Assembly (NCBI GenBank): GCA_003013855.2
Contig: PVNU02000875.1
Location: 124,001-188,000, forward strand
DNA length: 64,000 nucleotides
From: Liriodendron chinense
Taxonomy: Eukaryota; Streptophyta; Magnoliopsida; Magnoliales; Magnoliaceae
Reading direction: 5' to 3'
A program made the position numbers and the translations under genes. The notes under the pieces were generated by a model. That model made no database searches and was not told the origin of the DNA. It worked only from the letters and a program-made list of their open reading frames with translations. Shown piece after piece: positions 46,111-57,479 of the stretch (within the stretch, counting starts at the first letter, position 1; every line of letters begins with the position of its first letter).

Positions 46111-46731
46111 TTGTTATTTTCTTTGCCAGGAAAAATTTATGCACAAACGATGGATGACGTGGATGAAAAAAGACTTAATTGTGGAGCCCACAACATGGTC
46201 CATGACTATATTAGATTCTGCATCGATTCTACGGCATTTATTTTTTATTTATTTTTTGTTTTTCTTTCTAGGCTTGTACAACATTTAATTTCATTCAAAA
46301 GAAAGGGTAAATTCATCTTTTTACGTACTAACCGCGTAAGCACTCTGGGGTTTGGATCATATTTCAAAAGGTTGAACGGTTCCATGAAAGAGTTTAAAAG
46401 GATGCATGTTTTGCTGATAGCTGAAAATATAACGATTAATCTATACAAAACTTCGGTGGGCCCAAAGAAACTTTCAACTGCAAGCGTCCAATCATCATTT
46501 TTCTCGTGGTTTGACCCACATTGGTTTTCGATGGTTCTGATTTCTGGGGACGGTCCATAGTCAACCACACGTTACATCAAACCAATAGTAAGCATCAGTA
46601 AATCGTGGGCCCCACTTGTAAAAAGTTGGAACAAGTCTGGCCTAAGATTGAATTATGTATGGCTTATTAATAGAGGCCATTTCCCACGTTCTCCCCACAG
46701 ATACATTTTTGAGAGAGAGAGAGAGAGAGAT
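46111..46731 (+). promoter_or_regulatory. Upstream region of the receptor gene
   Basis: Contains degraded foldback arms (46160-46560, e.g. GGGCCCAAAGAAACTTTCAA) and closer in GGCTTATTAATAGAGG at 46659-46675, a weak TATA-like sequence, and a (GA)n run just before the ATG at 46732. No firm promoter element. Confidence 0.3.
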
Positions 46732-47611
46732 ATGGGTCTGTATCTGTTGCTTCAGCTGTTCTGGCTAGCAACAACAGTAGAAGCAGTAGCATCACAACCT
46801 CTAGTAACAACCAAGCTCGGCTGCCCCAACAAATGCGGTGATGTTAACATTCCCTACCCGTTTGGTATCGGCGATAGCTGCAACATTGGTATAGGAGGCT
46901 TCAATATCTCCTGCAACAACACTTATGATCCTCCCAAACCGTTTAAGGGCGAGCTTGAGGTTCTCGACATATCATTAGGGTCGGGCCTAATGAGAGTTTC
47001 AAACCATATAAGCTACCGATGCTACAACAATGCAGGAGGATTGGATTCCAAGTCAGAGAATGGGGTCGATTTGGGCAATAGAAATTCGTTCACCTTCTCA
47101 GAAACCCATAACAAATTCACGGCCATCGGTTGCAATGTCATGGCCGGCTACATCACTGGCGAATTGGGCCGCAACTTCACGAGTGGTTGTATGTCATCAT
47201 GCAACGAAGCTCAAGTCGTGAGTGACGGCTCTTGCTCCGGGATAGGATGCTGCCAAACCTCCATCCCAATGGGTTTCAAGAGTTACCAAGTGATTCTTAC
47301 TACCTTTAACAATTCAAATACGTCAGGTTTCAATCCGTGCAGCTCCGCCTTTCTTGTGGATCAAAATGCGTTCAGATTCAAAGCATGGAATCTGATTGGT
47401 TCCAACTTTCGGGATACAAACAAAACCGTTCCAGTGGTGGTTAAATGGACCATCGGAAATAAATCTTGTGAGATCGCACGGGAAGACTCAGCCACCTTCG
47501 CTTGTGTGAGTAAGAATAGCTACTGCTACAACATTGATAACAGTTCGGGTTACCGGTGCAATTGCGCTGATGGTTTCCGGGGGAATCCGTATCTCAGTGG
47601 AGGGTGCCAAG
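46732..47611 (+). CDS. Wall-associated-kinase-like receptor, exon 1 (extracellular)
   Basis: WAK-type receptors sit in the plasma membrane, bind cell-wall pectin and signal through a cytoplasmic kinase. Exon 1 starts at the ATG after the GA run, giving a signal peptide MGLYLLLQLFWLATTVEAV. An in-frame ATG lies 28 codons upstream but would spoil the signal. The galacturonan-binding domain follows: CPNKCGDVNIPYPFGIGD, FNISCNNTY, then a Cys-rich WAK-associated segment (CMSSCNEA, GCCQTSIPMGF). The exon ends in the first EGF-like domain, CNCADGFRGNPYLSGGCQ, at donor GTATGA. There is no stop or frameshift. I choose WAK-like over plain pectin-binding LRK10L because of the EGF domains. Confidence 0.88.
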
Positions 47612-47889
47612 GTATGATAATCCTTTCTAAGTCTATTTATTACCCCATGCAAATGCTTAGGCACCGTGTGGTTGTGAAAATGAGCTTGTATTTGACAAGT
47701 GAAACGTCCCTTCATTGATCTTAACTATCATTTAGGTCCAATCCAATCTTCCCCGGTAATGATCGTCCATCATTCGGTGCTTGTCCATCATTCGGTGCTT
47801 ATCTTGATTTCTACTTCAAATGAAAAAGTTACTTATAATTGTTCATAAATTATCCCGCCATCAGGGCATTTAGATTCTCCCCCAACAGG

Positions 47890-48121
47890 TGAAACCCCAG
47901 ACGCAGATTAGGTACTTCCCGAGGCTGTGCAGAGATCGGGACTGTCTTGATGTGGCACCCACATGTCATAGCTATATTGGTGTAGAGCATATTGTCAGAA
48001 GAGACCTGCTATGTAAGCAAGCCTGACACAAGCCTGTCATGTCAGCTCTCCACCACTAAGCACGTGCTGCCCTGTCCCGAGCTCTGCAAAGGCTCAGATA
48101 GTACCTAATCGGTGGTTTCAG
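47890..48121. mobile_element. MITE in the receptor intron
   Basis: Ends GATTAGGTACTTCCCGAGGC (47905 on) and inverse GGCTCAGATAGTACCTAATC, with GTCCCGAGCTCTGCA in the arms. The outer ends TGAAACC match inverted as well. The arm sequence resembles that of foldback copy D, linking it to that family. Confidence 0.65.
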
Positions 48122-48715
48122 AGGTGCGAGTTATTGTGGAAGGCCTTTACATGTATATAGATCAGGGTCTCTCTAGCATAGTGGTAATTGAGAGCGATTC
48201 TAAATCGGTGGTAGATCTCCTCCAGAAAGCTTCTCTGAATAGTTGGTGGGCGAGAGTCGCTTCAATTCAGCAAGCCACTCAAGTCGATATCCTCTTCACC
48301 CCGACGGAAGTTAACGAAGTTGCGGATGGTCTGGCTCGTTTGGGTAGCGAGTCCCAACTTCAGCATCTCTTCGTATATGTTGAATAGCTTCCTCCTCTTA
48401 TTAAGGGTAGGCTTTTCCTGGATAAGGTTGGGTTAGGGGCCATTAAAGAGTGATAGGGATTTCCAAAAAATTCATAATGGGCGTGAGGAATTTCTCAAAA
48501 AAAAAAAAGAAAAAAAAAAGAAAAAGAAAAAAGATGATCGGTTGGGATTGGGTTAGTTTGGAGAATGCGTCTCTCCAGTTGGTGGGGCTTGTTCAGTTTG
48601 TAGGGTATAAGATATGCTGTTCTAGATAGCCCGGATGGGGTTTCGCTTCTGTTGTGCAGCCTTGGTTTTCTGTGAATACAATTTACCTTAAAAAAAAAGA
48701 AAAAAAGAAGAAGAA
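48122..48715 (+). pseudogene. 5'-truncated L1 LINE tail in the receptor intron
   Basis: The frame reads VVIESDSKSVVDLLQ and later EVNEVADGLARLGSESQLQH, the end of the RNase H-like domain of plant L1 elements, then a 3' UTR with two A-rich tails (48493-48525 and 48690-48715), so two insertions or an internal A-run. It has the same orientation as the receptor gene. Confidence 0.8.
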
Positions 48716-48843
48716 GCCAAACTCACTTATTTCGAATAAGTTTCTTATCTACTGCTGTAATAAGAAAAAGTAACTTATTTGGTGGTATCCAAAAGGGCCC
48801 TTACTGACTTGTTCTTGTTACTTCTGATGGCTGGTTTTTGTAG

Positions 48844-49008
48844 ATATCAACGAGTGCGAGGAGAATAAGAAGAATAGACTTTGTCAACATAATTGCATAA
48901 ATACGCAAGGAGGTTATTATTGTTCCTGTCGGAAGGGTTACCACGTACTCCAGGATGATAAGGTATTCTGCATTAAAGACAAGAATGTAGTATTACCCAT
49001 TCTCATAG
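48844..49008 (+). CDS. Wall-associated-kinase-like receptor, exon 2 (calcium-binding EGF domain)
   Basis: After acceptor GGTTTTTGTAG the exon reads DINECEENKKNRLCQHNCIN then TQGGYYCSCRKGYHVLQDDK, a calcium-binding EGF-like domain with DINEC at its start. The preceding exon ends with one base of the Asp codon and this exon completes it (Q|D). The exon ends with LPILIG at donor GTAAGC, where WAK genes typically run on into the transmembrane segment and kinase in exon 3. No exon 3 is seen in the remaining 15 kb of sense strand. Confidence 0.9.
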
Positions 49009-49412
49009 GTAAGCCCCCAATTCCAATTTATATAATAGTTCAAGAACTCACTGGTTATATATTCGGTTCTATTTTAGTTTCTTTATTTTTTCTTTCTTTC
49101 TTTCTTTCTTTTGAGTTGTTATCAAGTCAAGGAGTATTTCGTGAATTTTCAGGTTTCATTTATAGGTTTTTAATGAAAATCCCTCTAATTTTTTGCCTAA
49201 TTAGAAAGAGGCGCCTAAAAAGAAAAAAAAGAAAAAGAAAAGAAAAAAAGTCAAGCACCCAAATCTTAGTTTTGACTTTATTTTTGGTTCATCAGACTTC
49301 TACACTGGGTTCCATTATTTAGAAGGTTTATTTTGATTATTTGCATGTAATTTTTAAGCAATTTTTGAGTGCTTGCGAATCAGCCCTGACATTTTGCCAA
49401 AGTATTGATGGT
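49009..49412. other. Presumed start of receptor intron 2, no gene
   Basis: AT-rich sequence with A- and T-runs (49085-49110, 49220-49250). An L1-tail-like A-rich stretch lies at 49215-49250. No transmembrane or kinase coding is visible. Confidence 0.5.
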
Positions 49413-49417
49413 CAACC

Positions 49418-50088
49418 TGTTTGGAGGAGCCTTCAAACTATGCTGAAACTAGTGCTTATACTGGTCGGCCGACCAGTCTGATTTTGGCCCAGGATACACA
49501 GCAAAGTCTCTGGACAGTTTTCGGGTGTTTCAGACCGGTCGGTGGTGTGCTTCGACCGGTCGATCGACCAGTCGGCCGTTGAGGCTAAACGTGACGAATT
49601 TAAAAGTTTCCTCTTTGGATAAATTTTGTGCTATGTCCGACCGGTCGGCAGTAGGCTTCAACCAGTCGGCGGTATAGCGGTGCTTTGCATATATGATTAT
49701 GCAAATCTGCGTAACATGTTTCTAATTTTGGATTGTTTGCTATATATATGGCATGAATCCAGAATTAAGGAGTATCCTAAGGTGTCCAAAGTTTTCTAAT
49801 TATATTAGGGTGAGGGGCTGAAGAGTGTTTTGTGAAAGAGAGAGCTTGGATTTTCTCTCGGGTTTCCTTACTTATATGGGCTGTTCATCTTTGTAATCTT
49901 CTGATTCATAGTAGATTCACTTTGTGCCGTGGTTTTTTTACCTGTAATGGGTTTTTCCACCTAAAATTGGATTGCCTCTATGTGGTTGATTGTGTGTGGG
50001 TGTGATTGTATTGTTTTGCTTGTTTGATTCTATATTCTCTTATGTTGTTTGTCTTGTTTCTGCTACGGGTTGGTGTTTTTTCCCAACA
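49418..50088 (+). mobile_element. Solo LTR of a Ty1/copia-type element
   Basis: Starts TGTTTGGAGGAGCC and ends TTTTTTCCCAACA, flanked by CAACC (49413-49417 and 50089-50093). The 3' part has GCCGTGGTTTTTTTACC and GGGTTTTTCCACCTAAA, matching the U5 of the copia element at 57480. U3 carries several GACCGGTCGG/CCGACCAGTC palindromes. There is no internal region, the result of LTR-LTR recombination. Confidence 0.88.
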
Positions 50089-50093
50089 CAACC

Positions 50094-50164
50094 TGTCCAT
50101 CTCTCTCCACGATGCCCCCTCTCTCCCCCTCTTAAGCCCTTCCTTCCTCCTCCTCCTCCTCCTC

Positions 50165-50199
<35 letters not shown>

Positions 50200-50219
50200 C
50201 TCTCTCCGTGTGTGTGTGT
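50094..50219. repeat. Pyrimidine-rich microsatellite
   Basis: Runs of CTC, CCTCCTCCT and (CT)n followed by (GT)n. Confidence 0.9.
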
Positions 50220-50224
50220 TTTAG

Positions 50225-50915
50225 ACCATTGTCCTTTAACTTTTCAACGATCCAAATTGCTTTCCACAGTCATTGAATGGTCCAAATCATTGTCCACCGT
50301 CATTGGACTGTCCATATCATTGTCCATGGACTTTTAACCGTCCAGATTATTGTCACCCATAGTTGGGCAATTCATCTTTCTTTCATGGACTTTTGAACAA
50401 TCCATATTGCTTCCCACAATCACCGGACGGTTCAGATTGCTGTCCACATCATTAGACGGTCCAGACAGCTTACCATGGAGTTTTGAACGGCCCAGTTCAA
50501 TATCACCATCATTGTATCGACTTTTTTTAAGAAAAATATTATTCACAAGGGGTAGGGGCCAAAAGGAATAGTAGTGAGGGTTGGATGGACTAGATTGCTG
50601 TGAACGAACTTTTAAATGATCCAAATTTCCGTTCACCATTGTTGAGCGATCTAGATCATTGTCCATGATCTTTTAAATTGTCAATCACCATCATTGGATG
50701 GTCCTAATTGCTGTTCTAGGACTTTTGAATGGTCTCGGTTCTTGTCCACCATCAGTAGATGGTCCATGAACGATTCCATTACTTTCCATTGTCATTGGTT
50801 TCTATAGACTTCTAAACAGTCCAAGTCACTTCTATTATTGTTGGACAGTCCAAATTGTTGACCATAGGCTTTGAAGGGTCTAGATTGTAATTCATTATCA
50901 TTAAACAGTCCAGAT
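50225..50915. repeat. Degenerate minisatellite
   Basis: A unit built of (T)GTCCA..GTCATTGGACGGTCCA and GACTTTTGAACGGTCCAGAT recurs about a dozen times with strong drift, every 45-60 bp. No gene. Confidence 0.75.
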
Positions 50916-50934
50916 GAAGGAATGTAGGGTGCAA

Positions 50935-51130
50935 TTTACATGTAGGTTGGTCCAAGGTTCTGTCTCAGGGCCAACCTGAAAGTCCAGGGGCAAGCTTAGT
51001 GTCCGGCCGTCTTTTTGGTAGGTGTTTCCCTTTCTTTTTGTGTGGTTCGCCTAGGTAAGAGGGCTTGTTGCGTTTGTGTAGCCGGAAGGCTTCCGCCCCT
51101 TTATGAATAAATTTTTATATTTAAAAAAAA
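50935..51130 (+). mobile_element. LINE 3' tail
   Basis: GGAAGGCTTCCGCCCCTTTATGAATAAATTTTTATATTT leads to an A-run at 51121; this GAATAAA-type end before an A-tail is as in other L1 ends in the window. The 5' border is uncertain. Confidence 0.55.
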
Positions 51131-51497
51131 ATGTTATTTCACATTTATGGGCTACTTCTCTCATTTAAACACGATATGGTGACCGACAATATCAAGAACA
51201 AATGGATTGTATAAACCCTTACTACTATTTGCATCTAGCCATTGATTTATTTTTTGTTAGAAAATAATTTGAAAAATAAAATAAATAAAAATATGAAATA
51301 TTTAGAATTTTCAGAATGTGTCTTTTAGTCTTCCAATGGCATTAATGTATTGCATAAAAAAAATGTTGGTTCATTTATGTAACATTTAGGGCAGTTTGAA
51401 AAGATGTATTTTATGGTAATTGCAGTGTATTTTACCTTTTTCTATATTTATTATTTTTCAAAAGTATTTCAAGGCAGTTCAACAACTTTTTGATATA
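51131..51497. other. AT-rich, nothing recognised
   Basis: No motif or open frame of interest. Confidence 0.5.
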
Positions 51498-51800
51498 GGA
51501 AATGAGATGGGCCTCTGTGGGTCTCACCACGACGTACATGTTTTATCCACGCCGTCCATTCATTTGGCCATATCATTCTAGAGTATGCCTTAAAAGATGA
51601 CATGAATCCAAAGCTCAACTGGACCACATCACAAGAAGAACATTTAAAATGGTTAGCATTCAATTTCCACTATTTTTTTAGTGTGGTCCACTTGAGCTTT
51701 GAATATGTGTCATTTTTTGGCTCACTCCCTAAAATGATCTTTACTGATGAATGGATGGCATGGATACAACATGTATTTCATGGTGGGGCAATGACGTTTT
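51498..51800. repeat. Short foldback copy
   Basis: GTGGGTCTCACCACGACGTA with CACGCCGTCCATTCATTTGG is mirrored by ATGAATGGATGGCATGGATA and CATGTATTTCATGGTGGGGC; the long core is absent. Confidence 0.75.
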
Positions 51801-51937
51801 AGCTTCGAAATTCGTGTCATGTAATGAAAGGAAGGCCTCTTTACTTTTAAGAATCCGGATCCTCTACTCATATCGAGCAGTGAAATCCTACATTTCACCT
51901 CTCTAATTTGTCCAGTTGAGCTAGACTCTATCAAAGC

Positions 51938-52109
51938 CAACCAGCTCTGACACAGTCTAGTTGAGCTGGATCAATCGGAGAGGGAGTAACAGAGGTTCTC
52001 TGCTCGGTATGAGCAGAGGATCTCGACCAGCTCTGACGCAGTCCAGTTGAGCTAGACCAATCAGAGAGGGAGTAGCAGTGGTTCTCTGCTCAGTATGAGC
52101 AGAGGATCC
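51938..52109. repeat. Two tandem 90-bp repeats
   Basis: CCAGCTCTGACACAGTCTAG and CCAGCTCTGACGCAGTCCAG each lead to AGAGAGGGAGTA, TTCTCTGCTC and TATGAGCAGAGGATC. Confidence 0.9.
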
Positions 52110-52284
52110 AAATTCTACTTTCAAAAACGGTAGTGTATGCATTTATTGATGATGTGAGAGAAAATATATGTAATTACACCATTTCAAACATGCCCTTAGT
52201 CTTCCTGGGGTATTTAGTACATAGGAAGGTGTAGAGTCTTCTGGAGCTCTTAAATCATTTATGTCATGTATGTAGAATTCTCTA

Positions 52285-52300
52285 GCTCCATGGGTCTATA
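52285..52300 (+). promoter_or_regulatory. TATA box of copia-2 LTR
   Basis: GGTCTATAAATAGGCC in the 5' LTR about 150 bp before its end. Confidence 0.65.
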
Positions 52301-52467
52301 AATAGGCCAAGGGTACATTGGTGGCAATTAAGCTCAAAAGCTCACAAGTCTTGTACTACCATTTCTAGTTAAGAAATACATTGTAGCAACCATTTTCTTC
52401 TCTCTTTTGGTACATTCTTCTTCCTCTTCCCAACAAATTTGGTATTAGAGTAAGGTTCAAGATACAT

Positions 52468-53650
52468 ATGGCAGCAAGTTCTAGCAATACCACCTTTAAC
52501 TATTCATAAAATATGGTGCCCATATTCGAAGGAGAAAGCTACGACTATTGGAGCATTCAAATGAACTCTCTTCATGTCACAAGAATTGTGGGAGTTGGTG
52601 GAAGATAGCTATAAAGCACCGAAAAATGCAGTAGTGTTAGCGACATGGACGAATGCGAGACAACAAGCATTCAAGAAGAACAAAAAGAAGGATGCCAAGG
52701 CTCTACTTTTCATTCAACAAGGAGTGAGCAAAAGCATCTTTCTCAAACTCTTAGCTACAACAACTTCAAAAGAAGCATGAGAGATTTTGAAGAAATAATT
52801 TCAAGAATCAGAAAATGTGATCACTGTCAAACTTTAATCTCTTTGAAGAGATTTTGATAATTTAAAAATGAAAAAAGGTGAGTCAATTCAAACTTCTCTC
52901 ATGTTTCCGACATTATTAATCAAATTAAAAGTTATGGAGATACAATCCAAGATAAGAAAATTGTGAAAAAGATTTTAAGAACCCTCCCTATCAAATTTAA
53001 TCGTGTAGTAGCTGCCATAAAAGAATCTAAAGATTTATCTAAGTTAAGTTTACATGAATTGATGGGTTCTTTTCAAGCACATGAAAAAAGTATGAACAAG
53101 TCCATGGATCAAAGCGTTGAGCAAGCTTTTCATTCCTAAATAATTATATCAGAAAAGAAAAATGTGGAAGCAGACAAGAGAAATTAAGAAGCGCATCCAA
53201 ATCAAAGATAACAATCTGGAAGATGTTGAGGGAGGACTAGCTTTAACTGTGTCCGTGGAAGAAGCAGAGGAAGGTTTGGTTTCAATAACCAAAGAAATCC
53301 AGGAGGTAACAAGCAAAATGATTATTAATTCTTTATTTGCAAAAAGTCTAATCATGTTTATAAGGATTATTGGTAAGGGATTTAGGGGTAGTCGAGAAGT
53401 GATTCAAGGGTTAGCTCCGTTTTTATATGTGAGTTGTTCCGGAGGCGACCAATGGATTGTTTTAGTTTTGTCGTGCTACCTAAGAGTTTGTTTCCCCTGT
53501 TGTTGTGAATAAAGTTTCATTTTCTTTAAAAAACAAAAGGATTGTTGGTACAACAAATGCAATATATGCAAAAGATCGGGCCATATAGATAAATATTGTT
53601 GGCACAAGACAAAGAATAAAGCAATCTATTCTGAAAAGACAGAAAAATAA
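52468..53650 (+). pseudogene. Copia-2 gag
   Basis: Starts MAASSSNTTF and soon shows FEGESYDYWSIQM, the copia gag (UBN2) signature, then WELVEDSYKAP and AKALLFIQQGVSKSIF. The CCHC knuckle CNICKRSGHIDKYCWHK lies at 53563-53620, right after the L1 stub. Numerous stops and frame changes. Confidence 0.85.
53375..53537 (+). mobile_element. L1 3' stub with target duplication, inside copia-2 gag
   Basis: AGGATTATTGGT (53363-53374) before and AGGATTGTTGGT (53538-53549) after flank a segment ending GAATAAAGTTTCATTTTCTT plus A-run. Target duplications of 12 bp and a poly(A) tail identify a 5'-truncated LINE insertion. Confidence 0.82.
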
Positions 53651-53689
53651 AAAAAATTTATTTTATTCTTGTTTGAATACTCAAGAAGA

Positions 53690-54700
53690 ATAAAATGATA
53701 CTTAGTATTTGGATAGCAGTTGCATTAACCATACGATAGAAAATCGAAGTTGTTCTGTTGATTTGAATGAAGGAGTGCGTTCTCAAGTAAAGCTTGGAGA
53801 TGGAAAGCTTCAAAATATTGAAGAAAAAGGAGTAATAGCCGTACAGACAAAGGGAATTCTAAACTTATCCATGATGTTCTTGGCTTGGCTCAAAATTTTC
53901 TAAATGTTGGACAATAGAGTCAAAAAGGTTATTCGATTGATTTTGATAAAGATGAATGTATAATATTGGATAAAAAGAATAAGCAAATTGTGACAAAAGT
54001 AAAAAATGACATCCAATAAGTTTTGCATTAAAATTTAAAGAAGTTGATGAAACTTGGCTATGACATTTGAGATACAGCAATTTAAGTTTTAGAGGTCTAA
54101 AATTGTTGAAGCGGAAGAATATGATGATTAGTCTACCTTTTATTAGCGAAGAAGATAAAGTTTGTGAAGGTTGTATCTACGAAAAATTTCACAGGCCTCT
54201 TTTCACAAGTTCATTATGGAGAGCAAAATCTCATCTTGAACTTGTACATGTTGATATTTATGGTTCTACGCAAACATCATCTCTTTACAAGAAAATATAT
54301 TTTCTATTATATTTCATTGATGATTATAGCGGTATAATGTTGATATATTTTCTTGAACAAAAGTCAGAAGCTTTCACCATTTTTTTTTTCAATTCAAAGC
54401 ATTTGTAGAAAACAAAGCGGTCAATTCTTGAAGGTTCTAAGGACAGATTATGGTGGAGAATTCACATCAAAAGAATTCTAAAATTTCTATAAGTCAAACG
54501 ACATTAAAAGGGAGTTGACAGCTAGATACATTCCACAGCAAAATGACGTGGCAAGAAGGAAGAACCGAACAATCATAGAAATAGCTTAGAGCATGCTTAA
54601 AGGCAAAGGACTTCCAAATAATTATTGGGCGGAAGCTGTGCACACGATGGCCTATATCCTCAATAGATTTCCAACAAAAGTAGTAAGGAAGATGACCTCA
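53690..54700 (+). pseudogene. Copia-2 protease remnant and integrase
   Basis: Pre-integrase with CEGCIYEKFHRPLF (54158-54200), then the catalytic core: HVDIYGSTQ, FIDDYSGIMLIYFLEQKS, RTDYGGEFTSKEF, PQQNDVARRKNRTI. The invariant Asp, Asp and Glu positions are partly altered (E in the last block reads A in VARRKN). Stops at several points. Confidence 0.85.
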
Positions 54701-54712
54701 TATGAAGCATGG

Positions 54713-55090
54713 TATATGACTTACCAAGGGAAATTCGCGGCCTCTTGGCCCCAGACGCCTTAGGCATAAGCAACTTTAGGGTCAAGAAGGCCACTGCGTT
54801 CCGATCTAACCCCATCTGATTTTTCCCGTTTCTTCTGCAGTCGGATATACAGTTTCTTTTCAGTTTTTCCTCTGTTCAGTGTTAGGAGGTTTATGATAGG
54901 TAGTCTCGGGTTTCGTTGGGGGGGGGGGGTACCCGAATTGTGATATAGAATCGAGCTTGGGCGTTTTGTACATGATCATATGATAGGCAGGGCCGGATTT
55001 TTTGTGAGGCCTTGCCTAAATGTTTGTATCTGTTTCCAGGCCTTTGGGCTTCGCTTGAATGAAATAGTTTTTCTTTAAAAAAAAAAAAAA
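54713..55090 (+). mobile_element. Second L1 3' stub, inside copia-2 integrase
   Basis: ATGAAGCATGG is duplicated exactly at 54702-54712 and 55091-55101. The insert ends GCTTCGCTTGAATGAAATAG and a run of A (55076-55090), and carries a G-run at 54919-54929. Confidence 0.9.
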
Positions 55091-57010
55091 ATGAAGCATG
55101 GCATCAGAAAAAGTCATCGGTGAAATATTTTAATGTTTTTAGCTGCATTGCATATGCTCACATTTCATCACAAAAAGTAGAAGAAAAGTTCGATGAAAAA
55201 TGAGAAAAATGCATATTCATCAGATATAGTGATGACTCCAAATAATCTCACTTCTGGTAAATTGGTGATTTCTAGAGATGTGGTCTTTGATGACACAATG
55301 GGATGTAAATGGGATGAGAAACAAGACCAAGTGCCAAAGATATTCGAAGAACCTGAAATTATACTAAAGACGACTCCAGCTCCATGTTCTCCTCCACTAA
55401 GCCCTACTACACAAATTCGAGCAGTTCTTTAAGCTCATTAAGTGGCTCTTCATTAGTTTCTGATTCACATCCAAGGAAGGTACGTTCTCTAAGAGAAATT
55501 TATGATACACGCGATGTTGCCTTCTTTGCATGTGAGCTGCAAAAATTTGAAGAAGTAGTAAAATAAGAAGCTACGATTATTGCAATGAATGAAGAAATTG
55601 CAGTTATTGAGAAGAATCACACATGAGAACTCGTTGATCAGCCTAAAGGAAAAGATATCATTAGCTTGAAATGGATTTATAAGACCAAGTATGATGAAGA
55701 TAGCTAGATCTAGAAGCACAAAACTCGATTGGTGGCGAAAGGCTATACGCAACAACAAGGTATAGATTTCAATGAAACTTTTGCAAACTGTTGCTCATAT
55801 GGAAACCATAAGGATTGTTTTGGCTCTTGCAGCTCAATTAAAATTACAAGCCTTTCATTTTGATGTTAATTCAACATTCTCAATGGAGTAATTGAAGAAA
55901 AAGTATATGTTGAGCAATCACAAGGTTTTATGGTGAAAGGAAATGAAGAAAAAGTATATCAATTCAAGAAAGCTCTATATGGGTTAAAGCAAGCACCAAG
56001 AGCATGGAATAGCAAGATCGATAAATACTTTCATTTAAACAACTTCAAAAGGAGTCCAAGTGAGCCATCCTTATATGTGAAGAAAGAAGGTACACATAAT
56101 TTTCTTATTGTCTTCCTCTATGTTGATGACTTGATATATACTAACACCAGTTCAAATATTATAAAAGAATTTAAAAGGGTGATGGTGAAGGAATATGAGA
56201 TGACTAATCTGGGCCTTATGAGATACTATCATAGTATCCAAGTAAGGAAAAATCATGGCAAAATATTTATTTCACAAGAAAAGTATGCTAATGATCTCTT
56301 AATGAGATTCAACATGTCAAAATACAAATCTGCCACAACTCTAATGGTTACAAATCAAAAGTTGTCAAAGAATGATGGAGCACAAAAGGTTAATGCTTCA
56401 ATTTATAGGAGCTTGCTAGGTTCGCTAATTTATCTTTCAAATATAAATATTGTACATGCAGTCAACTTCGTCTCGAGGTTCACCTAATAAAAATCATTTT
56501 AAAGCCGCAAAAAGAATTTTAAGGTACATCCAAGAGATTAAAAGTTATGGCATTAAATACTCAACAGAAGAAGATAATAGGCTCATTACATTCACAGATA
56601 ATGACCGGTTAGGATCAATTGATGATAGGAAAAGTACTTAAGGATATGTATTCTGCATGGGCTCAAAGGTTTGTCTCATGGTCATCAAAGAAGCAAAAGA
56701 CAATTGCGTTATCATCTGCCGAAGCAAAGTATATTTCAACCACTGGAGCAGCATGCGAACCTATTGGATCAAAAAGATTTTGGGCAATTTACAAAATGAA
56801 CAAAAATCAACTAGTTCCATTTTTTGCAATGGCGTGTCAGCAATTGTCATGACAAAAAATCCAGTCTTCCATAATCAATCAAAACATATCGAGTTACGTC
56901 ATCACTTCATCAATGAGTTAGTCGAAGAAGGACAAACCTAGTTCAAGTTTTGCAGATAAGAAGATCAGCTTCAATATATTTTTACCAAGTCCGTGACTAC
57001 AAAAAAGTTC
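55091..57010 (+). pseudogene. Copia-2 reverse transcriptase and RNase H
   Basis: RT blocks: KHKTRLVAKGYTQQQGIDF, KALYGLKQAPRAWNSKIDKY, the active site FLYVDDLIYTN, then NLGLMRYYHSIQV and the connection LLGSLIYLSNI. RNase H has the typical ALSSAEAKYISTTGAACE and NQSKHIELRHHFINELVEEG. Frames change several times (55650-55930, 56490, 56640). No functional protein. Confidence 0.92.
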
Positions 57011-57299
57011 ATCAAATTCAGAAAGATAATAGGAGTATAAGATTTTTTTTTTTTTTTTTGGAACTCAAATTTATTCACATAAGGGTGTAATACAGAGACA
57101 TTCGGGCTGAGTGCCATACAAAAAGGACAGGCCCCAGCCTACCATATATATAAAGCCACAATAAACAAAATCGACCCCCCACACGAAAGGAAAGGGGAGC
57201 GAAACTCAAATAGCTTCCGGGATTTCCCTAACAATCCCCATCCCCGCTTTGTCTAGCGTCATCGATCCCCTAAGTAGTCTCAAGAGCTCCTCTTCTAGA

Positions 57300-57479
57300 G
57301 AAAAATCTATTCAAACTCCCTGCACTAGTCAGCTTCGCCAAGCCATCCGCTACAAAATTCCCTTCCCGATAAGTATGTCCGAAGGTGAGATTCAAGTGGC
57401 CAAAATCAAGTTGAATTTTCCCCATGGTATATCATACAAACCACGGACAATTAGCACGTGGATTGGCCTCTGCCTCTAC
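57300..57479 (-). pseudogene. L1 RNase H C-terminal part
   Basis: Minus strand reads FGHLNLTFGHTYREGNFVAD then GLAKLTSAGS, the last catalytic Asp region (VADGLAKL) of L1 RNase H. The frame continues across copia-1 into the part at 62704 on. A TGA interrupts it before FGHL. Confidence 0.82.

Larger units (their letters stand above)
52150..57039 (+). mobile_element. Old Ty1/copia retrotransposon (copia-2), 3' LTR not seen
   Basis: A 5' LTR of about 285 bp ends CCCAACA at 52435, with a TCTATAAATAGG TATA box at about 52292. PBS TGGTATTAGAGT follows at 52440. Gag, zinc knuckle, protease, integrase, RT and RNase H follow in copia order, all broken by stops. Two L1 stubs (53375-53537, 54713-55090) interrupt it and an L1 starts at 57040 where its 3' LTR would begin. 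Confidence 0.88.

Noticed and set aside
46030..46560. 176-codon open frame upstream of the receptor gene
   Set aside because: Its sequence is made of worn foldback arms, it lacks any protein motif, and the opposite strand is open too.
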